Assembly: GCA_016871175.1 (NCBI GenBank)
Contig: VFZL01000029.1
Span: forward strand, 1-53,538
Direction of reading: 5' to 3'
From: Acidimicrobiia bacterium
GTDB lineage: Bacteria; Acidobacteriota; Vicinamibacteria; Vicinamibacterales; CAVVIG01
DNA length: 53,538 nucleotides
A program made the position numbers and the translations under genes. Shown in pieces: positions 44,832 through 53,538 of this stretch. Numbering within the stretch: position 1 is the first letter of the stretch; each line of letters opens with the position of its first letter. Below the pieces are notes generated by a model that did not search any database, was not told the DNA's origin, and saw nothing but the letters and a program-made list of their open reading frames with translations.

Positions 44832-44909
44832 AGGGCGCTGCGCAGCTCGTGGCTCCAACCCTCGGCTCTCTGCGCTGGTCGTGTTAGTCTCCCCCAGGAG
44901 AGGTGCAAC

Positions 44910-45638
44910 ATGGCGATGTCGAGGCGTGAAGCGCTAGCGGTTTCAGGCTCAGCACTCGTCGGTGTGTCCGTCAGTGGGCTTGGCAAAGGGCCGCTGCAGG
45001 CGCAGGCCGCACCGGCGGCTCAAGGCGATGCGTGGCCCGATCGGCTCATCGAGCGACCGCTCCGTCAGGGATTCCCAGCGCCGCTGCCACTTCAGCCGGA
45101 TGGCTCCGCTCCCGAGCATCCCGCCAGCGCCGCCGGGCCCATCACGGATCCGCTGATGTGGCGGACACCGGATCGCCAAACGCCGGTCATCGAGTACGAC
45201 TATCGGAAGCTCGCGATCAAAGTCGACACGCGCGGGCTCGGCAGGCTTGCCGGCACGTTGCGTTTCTCCGATCTCGAGAAGCTGCCCAGAGTGACGCATA
45301 CCTATCTCCTCCAGTGCGGCGCAACGAATCCGCGTGGCATCGTCACGTGGACCGGTGTCCGCTTTCGCGATGTTGCTGAAATGCTCGGGCTCGTACCGGG
45401 CGTCCACTACGTGCGCCACATCGCGTCGGATCGTCAGTACACGGACGAGGCGCTCAGCACGCTGCAGCATCCGCAGGTGATGCTCGCGTGGCTGATGAAC
45501 GATGCGCCGATTCCGCCGAGGCACGGTGCACCATTGCGACTGGTGGTGCCATTCCGCTACGGCAACCGCAGTCTCAAGGCCGTCACCGAGATCGTCTTCG
45601 CCACGCCAGGATTGCCGATGCCCCCGTTGCCGGCGTGA
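44910..45638 (+). CDS. Tat-exported molybdopterin-binding oxidoreductase, 242 aa
   Basis: A compact sulfite-oxidase-fold domain (PF00174-like, as in MsrP/YedY). The N-terminus MAMSRREALAVSGSALVGVS carries a Tat-like SRRxAL motif. The core contains IKVDTRGLGRLAGTLRFSDL, EKLPRVTHTYLLQCGATNPR with the molybdenum-ligand Cys, then WTGVRFRDVAEMLGLVPGVH, YVRHIASDRQYTDEALSTLQ and APLRLVVPFRYGNRSLKAVT. It lacks the C-terminal dimerisation domain of plant/animal sulfite oxidases. No haem partner or MsrQ gene is adjacent. Reaction unknown; repair of oxidised periplasmic proteins is a possibility. Confidence 0.82.
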   Translation: MAMSRREALAVSGSALVGVSVSGLGKGPLQAQAAPAAQGDAWPDRLIERPLRQGFPAPLPLQPDGSAPEHPASAAGPITDPLMWRTPDRQTPVIEYDYRKLAIKVDTRGLGRLAGTLRFSDLEKLPRVTHTYLLQCGATNPRGIVTWTGVRFRDVAEMLGLVPGVHYVRHIASDRQYTDEALSTLQHPQVMLAWLMNDAPIPPRHGAPLRLVVPFRYGNRSLKAVTEIVFATPGLPMPPLPA

Positions 45639-45784
45639 TCTCCTGTGTTGGGCTCGGCCCGTGGCCATCGAGGCGCGGTCGGCGATCTCCGGTTTCGAGC
45701 TCAGCCCGCTTTCTCCGCGTCGCACTGAAGAGCAGTTGAATCGCGACGGCGATCTCGGGCCGAACGAAGCCTGGAGGAACGACC

Positions 45785-47155
45785 GTGAGTGACAGCATCA
45801 AGTACGTATTGGACGAATCGCGGATGCCGAGGACCTGGTACAACCTAGCGGCCGATCTGCCCGGTCCGCCTCCACCGGTGCTTCATCCCGGCACGCTCAA
45901 GCCGGTCGGTCCCGACGATCTCGCGCCCCTCTTCCCGATGTCGCTCATCCTCCAGGAGGTATCGACTGAGCGTGCCATCGAGATCCCCGAGCCCGTTCGG
46001 GACGTGTATCGACAGTGGCGCCCGACCCCGCTCTACCGGGCACGCCGGCTGGAGCATGCCTTGCAGACGCCGGCGCGAATCTACTACAAGTACGAAGGCG
46101 TCAGCCCCGCCGGCAGCCACAAGCCGAACACCGCGGTCGCGCAGGCGTTCTTCAACAGAGAAGCCGGCGTCAAGAAGATCGCCACCGAGACCGGCGCGGG
46201 ACAGTGGGGGTCTTCGCTCGCGTTCGCCGGGGCGCTCTTCGGTATCGAGATCCTCGTCTTCATGGTGCGGGTCTCCTACGACCAGAAGCCCTACCGCCGC
46301 GCGTTCATGGAGATCTTCGGCGCACGCTGCGTCCCGAGCCCGTCGAACGAAACGAACTTCGGCAGGCAGGTCCTGGCGGCCACGCCCAACAGCAACGGTA
46401 GCCTCGGGATCGCCATCTCCGAGGCCGTCGAGGTGGCCGCGACGCGCGACGACACGAAGTACGCCCTCGGTTCGGTACTGAACCACGTCCTCTTGCATCA
46501 GACGATCATCGGCCAAGAGGCACTCGCCCAGCTCGAGATGGCCAACGACTACCCCGACATCGTTGTTGGCTGCACAGGCGGCGGATCGAACTTCGCGGGT
46601 ATTGCGTTTCCCTTCATCGGCGAGAAGCTGCGACGGGGGCGAGACGTGCGGATTCTGGCGATCGAGCCGTCAGCCTGCCCAAGCCTGACTCGTGGCAAGT
46701 ACGCATACGACTTCGGGGACACGGGACACATGACGCCACTCGTGAAGATGCACACGCTCGGCTCCGCGTTCATGCCTCCCGGCTTCCATGCCGGCGGCCT
46801 GCGCTATCACGGGATGGCGCCGATGGTGTCACACGTGAAGGAGCTCGGGCTGATCGACGCGCGTGCGTATCCACAGGTGTCGTGCTTCGAAGCCGGTGTG
46901 ACCTTCGCGCGTGCGGAAGGCATCGTCCCGGCGCCGGAGGCGAATCACGCGGTCCGCGGCGCCATTGACGAGGCGATCCGTTGTCGCGAAGAGGGCGTCT
47001 CGCGGGCGATTCTCTTCAATCTGTGTGGGCACGGCCATTTCGACATGCAGGCCTACACGGACTACTTCGCCGGCAAGCTCACAGATCATGCGTACGATGA
47101 GGGCGAGCTCGCAATGGCGTTGTCCGGTCTCCCGTCGGTGCCGTCAGCCGTGTGA
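45785..47155 (+). CDS. TrpB2-type tryptophan synthase beta-like PLP enzyme, 456 aa
   Basis: GTG 45785 follows GGAGGA with a six-base spacer. The long N-terminus with [20 protein letters not shown] and the overall length (about 450) mark the TrpB2 subgroup rather than canonical TrpB1 (about 400). PLP Lys lies in [20 protein letters not shown]; other motifs are [40 protein letters not shown] and [20 protein letters not shown]. TrpB2 enzymes make tryptophan from serine and free indole without needing TrpA. No trpA or other trp genes are adjacent, consistent with an indole-salvage or related role. Confidence 0.92.
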   Translation: MSDSIKYVLDESRMPRTWYNLAADLPGPPPPVLHPGTLKPVGPDDLAPLFPMSLILQEVSTERAIEIPEPVRDVYRQWRPTPLYRARRLEHALQTPARIYYKYEGVSPAGSHKPNTAVAQAFFNREAGVKKIATETGAGQWGSSLAFAGALFGIEILVFMVRVSYDQKPYRRAFMEIFGARCVPSPSNETNFGRQVLAATPNSNGSLGIAISEAVEVAATRDDTKYALGSVLNHVLLHQTIIGQEALAQLEMANDYPDIVVGCTGGGSNFAGIAFPFIGEKLRRGRDVRILAIEPSACPSLTRGKYAYDFGDTGHMTPLVKMHTLGSAFMPPGFHAGGLRYHGMAPMVSHVKELGLIDARAYPQVSCFEAGVTFARAEGIVPAPEANHAVRGAIDEAIRCREEGVSRAILFNLCGHGHFDMQAYTDYFAGKLTDHAYDEGELAMALSGLPSVPSAV

Positions 47156-47206
47156 GCGCCGCCTGGGTGCGGGCGAACACCATCAGGTGGCCTGGAAGCC
47201 GGCGGG

Positions 47207-47521
47207 TCACCGCCGTCTCCCGCGTTCGAGGGCGAGACGCAGCTGAAGCTCCGCGTTCGCCAAGGCGCGCTGCAGCGCTGGGCGTTCGGCTTCGCTCTGG
47301 AGCTCATCGAGCGCTCGCCGCAAACGATCGACGTCTCTCAGATACTCGACTTCCTGAGGGACGCATCCGGCGCTCTTCAGCACCGAGTAGGCCATCCGGC
47401 GGTCTTCGGGGAGGCTGAAGTAGCTGTCGAGATCGATGGCGCGACCGTCGGCGACAATATCGAAGCGGCCCTCTGCCATTGCCTCACGGATCAACCTGTC
47501 AGCGTTTCGCTCAAAGCCCAT
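47207..47521 (-). CDS. DUF1992/DnaJ-homologue subfamily C member 28-like protein, 104 aa
   Basis: Matches the DUF1992 domain: DRLIREAMAEGRFDIVADGR, AIDLDSYFSLPEDRRMAYSV, LKSAGCVPQEVEYLRDVDRL, followed by a charged helical tail. It lacks a J domain. ATG 47521 starts just before the conserved block; the longer frame adds Ser/Cys-rich residues without similarity. Function unknown. It follows the amidohydrolase gene on the same strand. Confidence 0.82.
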   Translation of the reverse strand: MGFERNADRLIREAMAEGRFDIVADGRAIDLDSYFSLPEDRRMAYSVLKSAGCVPQEVEYLRDVDRLRRALDELQSEAERPALQRALANAELQLRLALERGRRR

Positions 47522-47586
47522 ACATCGACGCCGGAAGGAGGAGCGCACGGCTGAGGATGAGCAGCGGAGGGACGATGAACACGCCG

Positions 47587-49038
47587 TCACCTCGTCCATC
47601 GCTCTCGCAGCGACTCGCGATCCACTCGCGATCCACGCAAGTAGACCTGATTGATGAGGCGAAGGTTCGCAATGTCGTCGAGCGGGTTCGCGTCAAGCAC
47701 GATGAAATCGGCACCCTTGCCCGGAGCGATGGTGCCGACGTCGGAGAGGCCGAAGGCCTCGGCCGGCTTGCTGGTGCCGGCGACAATGGCCTGGGCGGGC
47801 GTCATCCCGAGGCGCACGAACGCCGCGAGCTCGAGATGCTCTGCGTACCCGAAGAAGCTCCCCACGTGCGTGGCGGTCGGTCCCCACCCCACATCGGCAC
47901 CAAGAATGATCTGAATGCCGGCGTTCACCATCTTGCTGAATCGCGCGCGCGCCTGCGCATCAGCGGCAGCTTGACGCGCTGAGTCGATGGTCGGTGGCGA
48001 TGTGGAGGTGCGAGGCACGCCGACCGGACCGAGATTGCCGGGGTCCGCCAACCGGGCAAGGACGGCCCCCGACACGTGCCCGCGAAAGAACGGGTCAGCG
48101 TAGAACGTCAGATCCCGAAAAGACGACTGCGTCGTCGGGATCAGGTACGCGTTGCGCGATCGCATGAGCGCAATCCACTCATCATCCACGACGCTCGGAC
48201 CGTGAATCAGGCGGCGGACGCCGGCGCGCAGCAGCTTCTTGTGGTCATCAACCAACGGCGCGTGCGCCAGCACACGGATGTCATGAACCAGGGCTTCGTC
48301 AGCAGCGGCCGTATAGATGGCCTCGCTCAACTTGATACGGGCCCCGCGGCGCTCATCACGACCGTCAACCCAGATCTTGAACACCTGAGTGCCCTTCGCT
48401 GCCTCGTCTCGGAGAGCGGCTCGCGCCTGATCGGGTGACGTGACCTCGTAATATCCGTCCCCTCCACCCCACCATCCTGGATCGGCCGTGAAGTTCGGGT
48501 TGCCCCCTCCGCCCGGAGTCCCAAGGCCGGGCTGCGGGACGTAGCGGGCGCCGCCGACCTTCCCGAGCTTCTGATCCAGCTGCACCGCGCGCGCAATCGA
48601 TTGCTTATCGGTCGCGGTCGAGATCACCGTGCCAACGCCGTAGTAGGCGTGTCGATAGAGGTGGTCGATGAGGTTGTCGCGCGTGAAGTGCTGACTGCCC
48701 CAACCTGTGTACGCCTCCCAGCCGAGATGAGAGTGCGCGTTCACGATCGCAGGCATGACGGTCTTGCCGGCCAGATCCACGACGGCAACATCCGGCGGCG
48801 GCAAGGTATCTGCGGTCTCGCTGACCTGCGCGAAGATTCCGCCTTGGACCAGGAACGTGGCCCGATCGAGCACACGTCCATCTCCCACGATGACGCGAGC
48901 GCTTGTGAAGCGGGTCGCGCGGGGTTCAGCGGGAGCGGCGGCTGTCGCTGGAGGTGGTGGCGCGTCCGGACTCGCGCACGCAAGCGTGAACACGCACGCG
49001 CCAAGGCAGACAACCAGCGCTCGATGATGTGAGCTCAT
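47587..49038 (-). CDS. Exported amidohydrolase-family lipoprotein-like enzyme, 483 aa
   Basis: Starts MSSHHRALVVCLGACVFTLA-CAS, a signal sequence with a possible lipobox Cys at residue 22. Metal-dependent hydrolase of the amidohydrolase superfamily: VVDLAGKTVMPAIVNAHSHL (HxH metal ligands), VLAHAPLVDDHKKLLRAGVR with a further His, IHGPSVVDDEWIA, IILGADVGWGPT (active-site Asp) and GTIAPGKGADFIVLDANPLD. Substrate cannot be predicted; secreted members often act on dipeptides or lactones. Ten bases separate it from the carboxylesterase stop upstream, so the two are an operon of exported hydrolases. Confidence 0.87.
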   Translation of the reverse strand: MSSHHRALVVCLGACVFTLACASPDAPPPPATAAAPAEPRATRFTSARVIVGDGRVLDRATFLVQGGIFAQVSETADTLPPPDVAVVDLAGKTVMPAIVNAHSHLGWEAYTGWGSQHFTRDNLIDHLYRHAYYGVGTVISTATDKQSIARAVQLDQKLGKVGGARYVPQPGLGTPGGGGNPNFTADPGWWGGGDGYYEVTSPDQARAALRDEAAKGTQVFKIWVDGRDERRGARIKLSEAIYTAAADEALVHDIRVLAHAPLVDDHKKLLRAGVRRLIHGPSVVDDEWIALMRSRNAYLIPTTQSSFRDLTFYADPFFRGHVSGAVLARLADPGNLGPVGVPRTSTSPPTIDSARQAAADAQARARFSKMVNAGIQIILGADVGWGPTATHVGSFFGYAEHLELAAFVRLGMTPAQAIVAGTSKPAEAFGLSDVGTIAPGKGADFIVLDANPLDDIANLRLINQVYLRGSRVDRESLRERWTR

Positions 49039-49048
49039 GACCGTTCCG

Positions 49049-50671
49049 CTACTTGGCCGCGCGCCGGAGCTCGTCGTATCGATCCATGAGATCCAGACGC
49101 GCGGCTCGAACAGCACGGCTCACGCGGATCGCGTCGCCGAACTCGAGCACCTCGTCCTGATCTCGCGTGTAGGCCGGCCACAGGGGTAGACCGTCGCCGT
49201 TGGGATTCCCGGTCTTGGCGAAGTTCACCCAATAGGACGCCATCTGTTTCGAGAGTTGCCGGTCCGTGTCCTCGTAGGCGCGGTTCGCGTACGGGAATGG
49301 GCTCCTCCCAAGATTGTCGAACACGTAGACGATCTCGCCGGCGTGGAAGGCGCCGAGCCGCGCCGCGTCGGGACCGGGCGCCACACGACTGAAGAAGTAC
49401 GCGTACGCCGGAATGCCCCTGGCGGCCGTCATCCGCGCCCACGTGCGCATCTCCCAACCGAAGTGTTGGTCCGTGAACGCGGCCACCTGACTCTTCATCG
49501 TCTCGTCTGCGTTCGTGGACGGGTAGATCGAGAGGAACGCGTGGGCGAGCCTGCCGAAGGTCTTGCGCGCACCGGCCCGAAACGCGTCCGGTGAGACAGC
49601 GCCAGCGCCCAGCGACGCACCTTCGTCTGCCGTCGACCCGACCATGACTGGCACGGGATGTTGGCGGCCGTCGGCGAAGATCTGGCGGATGGAGTCCGGG
49701 AACACCCAGCCGTCGATGGTGGGCGAAAGACGGCTGCCGGGCGCACGCGGAACCGCCAGAACTTCTTCGCCGCTCTTCGCTCTCATCGCCGCGACCGTCG
49801 GCTCGGTGTCACCGAGGAGCGCCTTCACGAACTGGACGCCGTCAGCTTCGGTCTGCGCCTTGGGGTAGGCCGCCCCGAAGGCCCCGAAGCCGCCGCCGCT
49901 CTGGCCGATTGCGCCGTGAAAGAGCCCTTTCGCGAGCGGAGACGCCACCAAGTGGTGAACGCTCCACGATCCGGCCGACTCGCCGAAGATCGTCACGCGC
50001 TCCGGATTGCCCCCAAATCTCGGGATGTTCCGCTGTACCCACTGTAGCGCCGCAATCTGATCGAGGATGCCGTAGTTGCCAGAGGCCTTGCGCTCCGACT
50101 CGGCGGCCAGCAGCGGATGTGACAAGTAGCCAAGCAGACCGAGGCGGTAGTTGATCGTGACCAGCACGACGCCGCGCCTCGCGAGCGCGGCTCCGTCGTA
50201 GGTCACCTCCATGCCGTGCCCGCTCGTCAGCCCACCACCGTGGATCCATACCATCACCGGCGCCCGCGCGTTCTCGTCAGCGGCGGTCCACACGTTCAGA
50301 TACAGGCAGTCCTCGGACATCTCGTCTACGACCTGACCGTAGAAGCTGCCTTCTGGACGCTTGGTCTGCATGCAAGCGGGCGCCGCCCTCGTGGCCTCTT
50401 TGACGCCGGTCCATGGTTCGAGCGCCTGCGGTGGACGCCAACGCCGATCGCCGACGGGCGGGGCGGCGTATGGAATGCCCTTGTAGACCCAGACCTGATC
50501 CCCGGGCGACGGTGGAACGCCGGTGATCTGCCCGCCATCGACGGCGACGATCCGCCGGGCAGGCGGAGCGTCGGCAGCGGCACTCGTCGCGACGGGAGAG
50601 TCGGTCGCGCTTCCGCACGCCCACCCAGAGACCACACACAACCACGCCGCGAGCGTCGATGGACGCGTCAC
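49049..50671 (-). CDS. Type B carboxylesterase, exported, 540 aa
   Basis: GTG 50671 follows GAGGAGG; the signal sequence TLAAWLCVVSGWACGSA has a possible lipobox Cys. Carboxylesterase signatures are complete: VWVYKGIPYAAPPVGDRRWR, SEDCLYLNVWTA, VMVWIHGGGLTSGHG (oxyanion hole), VTIFGESAGSWSVHHLVASP (nucleophile Ser) and FHAGEIVYVFDNLG with the catalytic His region. It hydrolyses carboxylic esters outside the cytoplasm. Operon leader with the amidohydrolase downstream. A tandem 16-bp repeat containing TTGACA-like hexamers lies about 50-90 bases upstream. Confidence 0.93.
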   Translation of the reverse strand: MTRPSTLAAWLCVVSGWACGSATDSPVATSAAADAPPARRIVAVDGGQITGVPPSPGDQVWVYKGIPYAAPPVGDRRWRPPQALEPWTGVKEATRAAPACMQTKRPEGSFYGQVVDEMSEDCLYLNVWTAADENARAPVMVWIHGGGLTSGHGMEVTYDGAALARRGVVLVTINYRLGLLGYLSHPLLAAESERKASGNYGILDQIAALQWVQRNIPRFGGNPERVTIFGESAGSWSVHHLVASPLAKGLFHGAIGQSGGGFGAFGAAYPKAQTEADGVQFVKALLGDTEPTVAAMRAKSGEEVLAVPRAPGSRLSPTIDGWVFPDSIRQIFADGRQHPVPVMVGSTADEGASLGAGAVSPDAFRAGARKTFGRLAHAFLSIYPSTNADETMKSQVAAFTDQHFGWEMRTWARMTAARGIPAYAYFFSRVAPGPDAARLGAFHAGEIVYVFDNLGRSPFPYANRAYEDTDRQLSKQMASYWVNFAKTGNPNGDGLPLWPAYTRDQDEVLEFGDAIRVSRAVRAARLDLMDRYDELRRAAK

Positions 50672-50720
50672 AGGGGCCTCCTCTCGAAAACTGGGCGATG
50701 GTCCGCCGGTTGCGCGCAAC

Positions 50721-50759
50721 TGTCAAGTCAAAGCTGCCAACCTGTCAAAGCTGCCAACC
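50721..50759. repeat. Paired 16-bp direct repeat after TGTCAA
   Basis: GTCAAAGCTGCCAACC occurs at 50727-50742 and 50744-50759, preceded by TGTCAA at 50721-50726. The arrangement is the same as at 22931-22970 (TGTCAA then two GTCAA-led units), with a different unit body. Confidence 0.8.
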
Positions 50760-50857
50760 CAACGAGCTGAGCGCCCGGATTCGGGGTGGGCTCCGATCGG
50801 GAGCAGGGCCCCGACGCCGTTTGACGCGTCCTCCCACCGATCACTACTATCCGTGCC

Positions 50858-51388
50858 GTGTGGAACACGTGGGCGGCGAGCCTGTTGACGCTCGCGTGCG
50901 CCGGACTCGTCGCGCCACAACCTGCGCAGCAGCCCGATATCTACTTCGCTCCCACGCGGTACGCCATCGCGGACGCGATGCTGACGCTCGCCCGGGTCGG
51001 ACCCGACGATGTGGTCTTCGATCTCGGCTCGGGCGACGGGCGCATCGTCGTACTTGCCGTGCAGAAGTACGGAGCACGAGGGGTCGGCGTCGAGATCGAT
51101 CCCGCGCTCGTGACGCGCGCGACCGAGATCGCGCGAGACGGAGCTGTCTCGGACCGCGTGCGCTTCAACGTCGGTGACCTCTTCGACGCGGACATCTCCG
51201 CCGCGACGGTTGTGACGCTCTATTTGAATCACTCGACCAACCTACGTCTCGAGCCCAAGCTCAAGAGTGAGCTCCGACCGGGAACCCGCATCGTGTCGCA
51301 TCAGTTTCCGATCGGTGTGTGGAAGCCCGATCGGACACTGCGCGTCGAGGGCGTCAATCTGTTCCTCTGGACAGTGCCCCCTCGGTAG
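50858..51388 (+). CDS. Class I SAM-dependent methyltransferase, 176 aa
   Basis: The SAM-binding motif I is clear: DDVVFDLGSGDGRIVVLAVQ (about residues 50-69), then GARGVGVEIDPALVTRATEI with the acidic residue that binds ribose. RVRFNVGDLFDADISAATVV and TLYLNHSTNLRLEPKLKSEL continue the Rossmann fold. GTG 50858 gives an N-terminal hydrophobic stretch (SLLTLACAGLVAPQP) that looks like a signal peptide, which is odd for a SAM enzyme but common in annotations of this small family from Acidobacteria. Substrate unknown. Divergent from the carboxylesterase. Confidence 0.8.
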   Translation: MWNTWAASLLTLACAGLVAPQPAQQPDIYFAPTRYAIADAMLTLARVGPDDVVFDLGSGDGRIVVLAVQKYGARGVGVEIDPALVTRATEIARDGAVSDRVRFNVGDLFDADISAATVVTLYLNHSTNLRLEPKLKSELRPGTRIVSHQFPIGVWKPDRTLRVEGVNLFLWTVPPR

Positions 51389-51486
51389 AGCTCGGGCGTG
51401 ACGACGATCGGACGTCGGTCCGGTCGAGCACCACCGTTTCAGGGCCCAGCTACTTCGCGGCGTGTCTCGACTGAGGCAACGTGCGG

Positions 51487-53346
51487 CTAGGGAGCGGCGG
51501 CGACGGCCGGAAGCAGGATGTGAAAGCTGGTGCCCTGCCGGGGTTGCGATTCCACATCGATCGAACCGCCCGCCTGGTGGACCACGTTGGCGACCGTCCA
51601 GAGGCCGAGACCTGTCCCGTGCTGAGACGTCTTGGTCGAGAAAAATGGCTCGAACAGCTGGGCCCGCACCTCGGGAGTCATGCCCAGTCCCGTGTCGCGT
51701 ATCGTGATGCGCACTGCTTGGTCCACCGGCGAAGCGACCGGACCGGTCTGGATGCGTGCCACGGTCGCCGTCTCGATCGTGAAGCGTCCACCGGTCGGCA
51801 TGGCGTCGCGCGCATTGACGGCGAGATTGAGAAGCAGTTGTTCGATTTGCAGTGGATCGCTGAGAACCGCCGGGACGGCGGACGCCAACTGGAAGACCGG
51901 CTCAATCTGGTCGCCGAGCACACGTCGCAGCAGCGGCGCCGCGTCGCGGATCACGGTGTTGATATCCACGGGCCTGGGCAGCAGCGACTTCTTTCGGCTG
52001 AGCGCGAGCAGTCGGCGCGTCAGCTCGGACGCGCGGTCGGTAGCGGTCTTGATCTCCCGCAGGTGCTCCCGCACCGGCAGCTCCGAGCAGTCCGACTCGC
52101 ACTCCTCCGCGCAGCCGGCGATGACGGTCAACAGGTTGTTGAGGTCGTGAGCCAGGCCGCCGGCCAGTCGACCAAGCGTGGCGAGCTTGTCTTCGTGCGC
52201 CAAATGCTCGCGTAGCCGACGTCGATCGCTGATGTTGGTGGCCATCCACTCAATGCCGACGACCTGTCCCTGGTGATGGAGGACGTGGCCGCTCAGCTCC
52301 ACGGGAAGAGGGTCGCCGGTGCCGCCAATCAGATCGAGCTCGGCAGAGGGCGTGTCGCGGTCTCCGACCAGCGCGTTCAGGGTATCGGTCAGCAGGGGCA
52401 GATGTTCCGGTCTGACGATCTCGTGCAGCGACGGCAATTCGCGTGGCGCCGTCGCCTTCGCCAGCTGCCGTTCGGCCGATGTGTTCCACGACGTCAATCG
52501 CAGCGACGGGTCGGTCGTGAAGGCGAGGCTGGAGGACGCGTCCAACAGGGCTGACAGCTGCCGGACCCGCTCTTCACTGGCTCGGAGCTTGGATTCGAGC
52601 TGGAGGACCGGTATCAGGTCCGTAGCGATGATCACCAACATGAGCTGACTACGGAGGACCATCGGAATCACCGTCAGATCGGCGATCACCGGCTGCCCCT
52701 GCTGGTTCTTGAACCGCCAGCGCCCGATCCGGCTGCCACTGACTGCGCCTGTCGCCGTCAAATCCAGATCGGCAAGCGTCATGCTCAGCCATTGCTCATG
52801 GCTGAAGCCGTATGTCATGACTGCCGCGTCGTTCACGGCGACGAAGCGATTCGTGACCCCGTCGCAGATCCAGACCGGCGCCGGATTCGCGACAAAGAGC
52901 GGGTGTTGCTGCAAGTCGGAGAGATCTTCCAGTGTCACACCGACATCGTAGAGACCTCCCCCTGGCGGGCGAACCGGTGCCAGACTGAAAAATCTGGCGG
53001 ACTGACGCCATCCAAACGCAGGCACTTCCGGTACGACGACGCCAGCAAAGAACTCAAGCAGCCGTGTCTTTAGCTTTTTCAAGTCCTCAGCTTCCTGCTG
53101 GCTCACCACTTCACTGGGAAGGGAATGGCGAAGTTGTTCAATGCGAGTACGTGCGCCGTCGTCCTCCGCGATCGCAGAAATCATGTGGTCGTTCCGTCGG
53201 GTGGCGATGACAGCGATCACGGCATCAAACGACTCCGGCTTCTGCCTGGATCCGGGCGGCGCCTGCTGCAGAAGCGACCCTTTCGCCACGCGGTAGATGC
53301 GCACGGCTGCCTGCCCGTAGGGCGTCGACACCAGGTCTTCTTCCAA
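51487..53346 (-). CDS. PAS-containing sensor histidine kinase, about 619 aa, N-terminus uncertain
   Basis: A soluble kinase. An N-terminal region of unknown fold is followed by two PAS-like domains (about residues 150-260, PLFVANPAPVWICDGVTNRF; and about 270-385, LLDASSSLAFTTDPSLRLTS). The HisKA box LGRLAGGLAHDLNNLLTVIA holds the phospho-acceptor His; the ATPase has LLNLAVNARDAMPTGGRF, ITIRDTGLGMTPEVRAQLFE and HGTGLGLWTVANVVHQAGGS. It should phosphorylate a response regulator not in the window. Coding-like sequence continues in frame upstream of the TTG at 53346 (AAKTLTDWRESLTEEPALLE) until a TGA at about 53449, overlapping the reading frame at 53417-53533, so the true start or a frameshift remains open. 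Confidence 0.82.
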   Translation of the reverse strand: MEEDLVSTPYGQAAVRIYRVAKGSLLQQAPPGSRQKPESFDAVIAVIATRRNDHMISAIAEDDGARTRIEQLRHSLPSEVVSQQEAEDLKKLKTRLLEFFAGVVVPEVPAFGWRQSARFFSLAPVRPPGGGLYDVGVTLEDLSDLQQHPLFVANPAPVWICDGVTNRFVAVNDAAVMTYGFSHEQWLSMTLADLDLTATGAVSGSRIGRWRFKNQQGQPVIADLTVIPMVLRSQLMLVIIATDLIPVLQLESKLRASEERVRQLSALLDASSSLAFTTDPSLRLTSWNTSAERQLAKATAPRELPSLHEIVRPEHLPLLTDTLNALVGDRDTPSAELDLIGGTGDPLPVELSGHVLHHQGQVVGIEWMATNISDRRRLREHLAHEDKLATLGRLAGGLAHDLNNLLTVIAGCAEECESDCSELPVREHLREIKTATDRASELTRRLLALSRKKSLLPRPVDINTVIRDAAPLLRRVLGDQIEPVFQLASAVPAVLSDPLQIEQLLLNLAVNARDAMPTGGRFTIETATVARIQTGPVASPVDQAVRITIRDTGLGMTPEVRAQLFEPFFSTKTSQHGTGLGLWTVANVVHQAGGSIDVESQPRQGTSFHILLPAVAAAP

Positions 53347-53416
53347 GAGCGCTGGTTCTTCGGTGAGACTCTCACGCCAATCAGTCAGCGTCTTGGCGGC
53401 GAGATTTTTCTGGTCT

Positions 53417-53533
53417 TCACCGATTTGAGTACTGCGGTTGAGCAGTCAGAAAGCGCAGCAGGTCGCGTGCGGACCTGATCGGGTGGGCGGTGGCCCACTT
53501 CAGCTTCAAAAGCAGTATGGCCTCGTCGCGCAT
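53417..53533 (-). CDS. Short upstream frame, probably the displaced N-terminus of the kinase
   Basis: ATG 53533 opens MRDEAILLLKLKWATAHPIR, SARDLLRFLTAQPQYSNR and stops at TGA 53417-53419. The helical, well-balanced composition looks coding. The kinase frame overlaps its last ten codons and is itself open from about 53448 with a good-looking sequence but no ATG/GTG start there. The simplest explanation is one gene with a one-base frameshift near 53420-53450, real or from assembly. The alternative is a small coupled gene. Confidence 0.45.
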   Translation of the reverse strand: MRDEAILLLKLKWATAHPIRSARDLLRFLTAQPQYSNR

Positions 53534-53538
53534 CCCGC

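Noticed and set aside
43578-44858. 426-codon minus-strand frame across the esterase
   Set aside because: Overlaps two well-supported genes (OYE homologue and esterase) and shows no motifs of its own.

Overview
The window looks like chromosome from a high-GC, aerobic, heterotrophic Gram-negative bacterium, most likely an Acidobacteriota of the Vicinamibacteria type. This placement is an inference. It rests on the Oar-like TonB receptors with an N-terminal carboxypeptidase-regulatory domain, the VWFA-related protein typical of Acidobacteria, a DUF2911 protein, PQQ enzymes and a selenocysteine system. I see no phage, CRISPR array, rRNA or tRNA gene. Several genes are broken (two receptor/adhesin-like genes, a FadL-like gene, a MauG-type fragment, an amidase and possibly a kinase N-terminus), so either the genome is decaying locally or the assembly carries indel errors.

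Layout. 1-10.2 kb: a transposase-like tail, a decayed TonB receptor, an intact 1169-aa Oar-like receptor, a VWFA protein, a DUF2911 protein and a decayed VCBS/FG-GAP surface protein. 10.2-14.4 kb: a Fur-box-like site, then a FecA-like receptor with a helix-hairpin-helix protein and a small membrane protein in one operon. 15-19.6 kb: two tandem PYROXD2/CrtI-like flavoproteins divergent from a GcvT-like aminomethyltransferase. 19.8-24.5 kb: FadL remnant, PQQ dehydrogenase, sensor kinase. 24.6-27.6 kb: a membrane-anchored cell-wall amidase (frameshifted), a MamK-like actin ATPase, and a bitopic protein joining an IS3-OrfA-like HTH to a periplasmic SPOR domain. 27.7-34.8 kb: cold-shock protein, PilZ protein, MFS transporter, glgB, two divergent cyclophilins, hemH and a small secreted protein.

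34.9-41.1 kb is the selenium locus. selA and selB are adjacent, and selD itself carries an in-frame UGA at the catalytic position. A periplasmic peroxiredoxin and a SelW/Rdx-like protein also carry in-frame UGA codons at the redox-active site. Each UGA is followed at bacterial-SECIS distance by a GC-rich hairpin with a five-base CGUGU or CGUGA loop. Standard gene calling splits or truncates all three genes. No tRNA-Sec gene (selC) was found here.

41.3-53.5 kb: secreted and metabolic enzymes (PQQ sugar dehydrogenase, Old Yellow Enzyme homologue, PHB-depolymerase-like esterase, molybdopterin protein, TrpB2, DUF1992 protein, amidohydrolase, carboxylesterase, methyltransferase) and a PAS-containing sensor kinase running to the right edge.

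The two most notable systems are the selenoprotein cluster, where machinery and clients share one SECIS loop type, and the amidase / MamK-like actin / HTH-TM-SPOR cassette, which could link a cytoplasmic filament to peptidoglycan denuded by the amidase.
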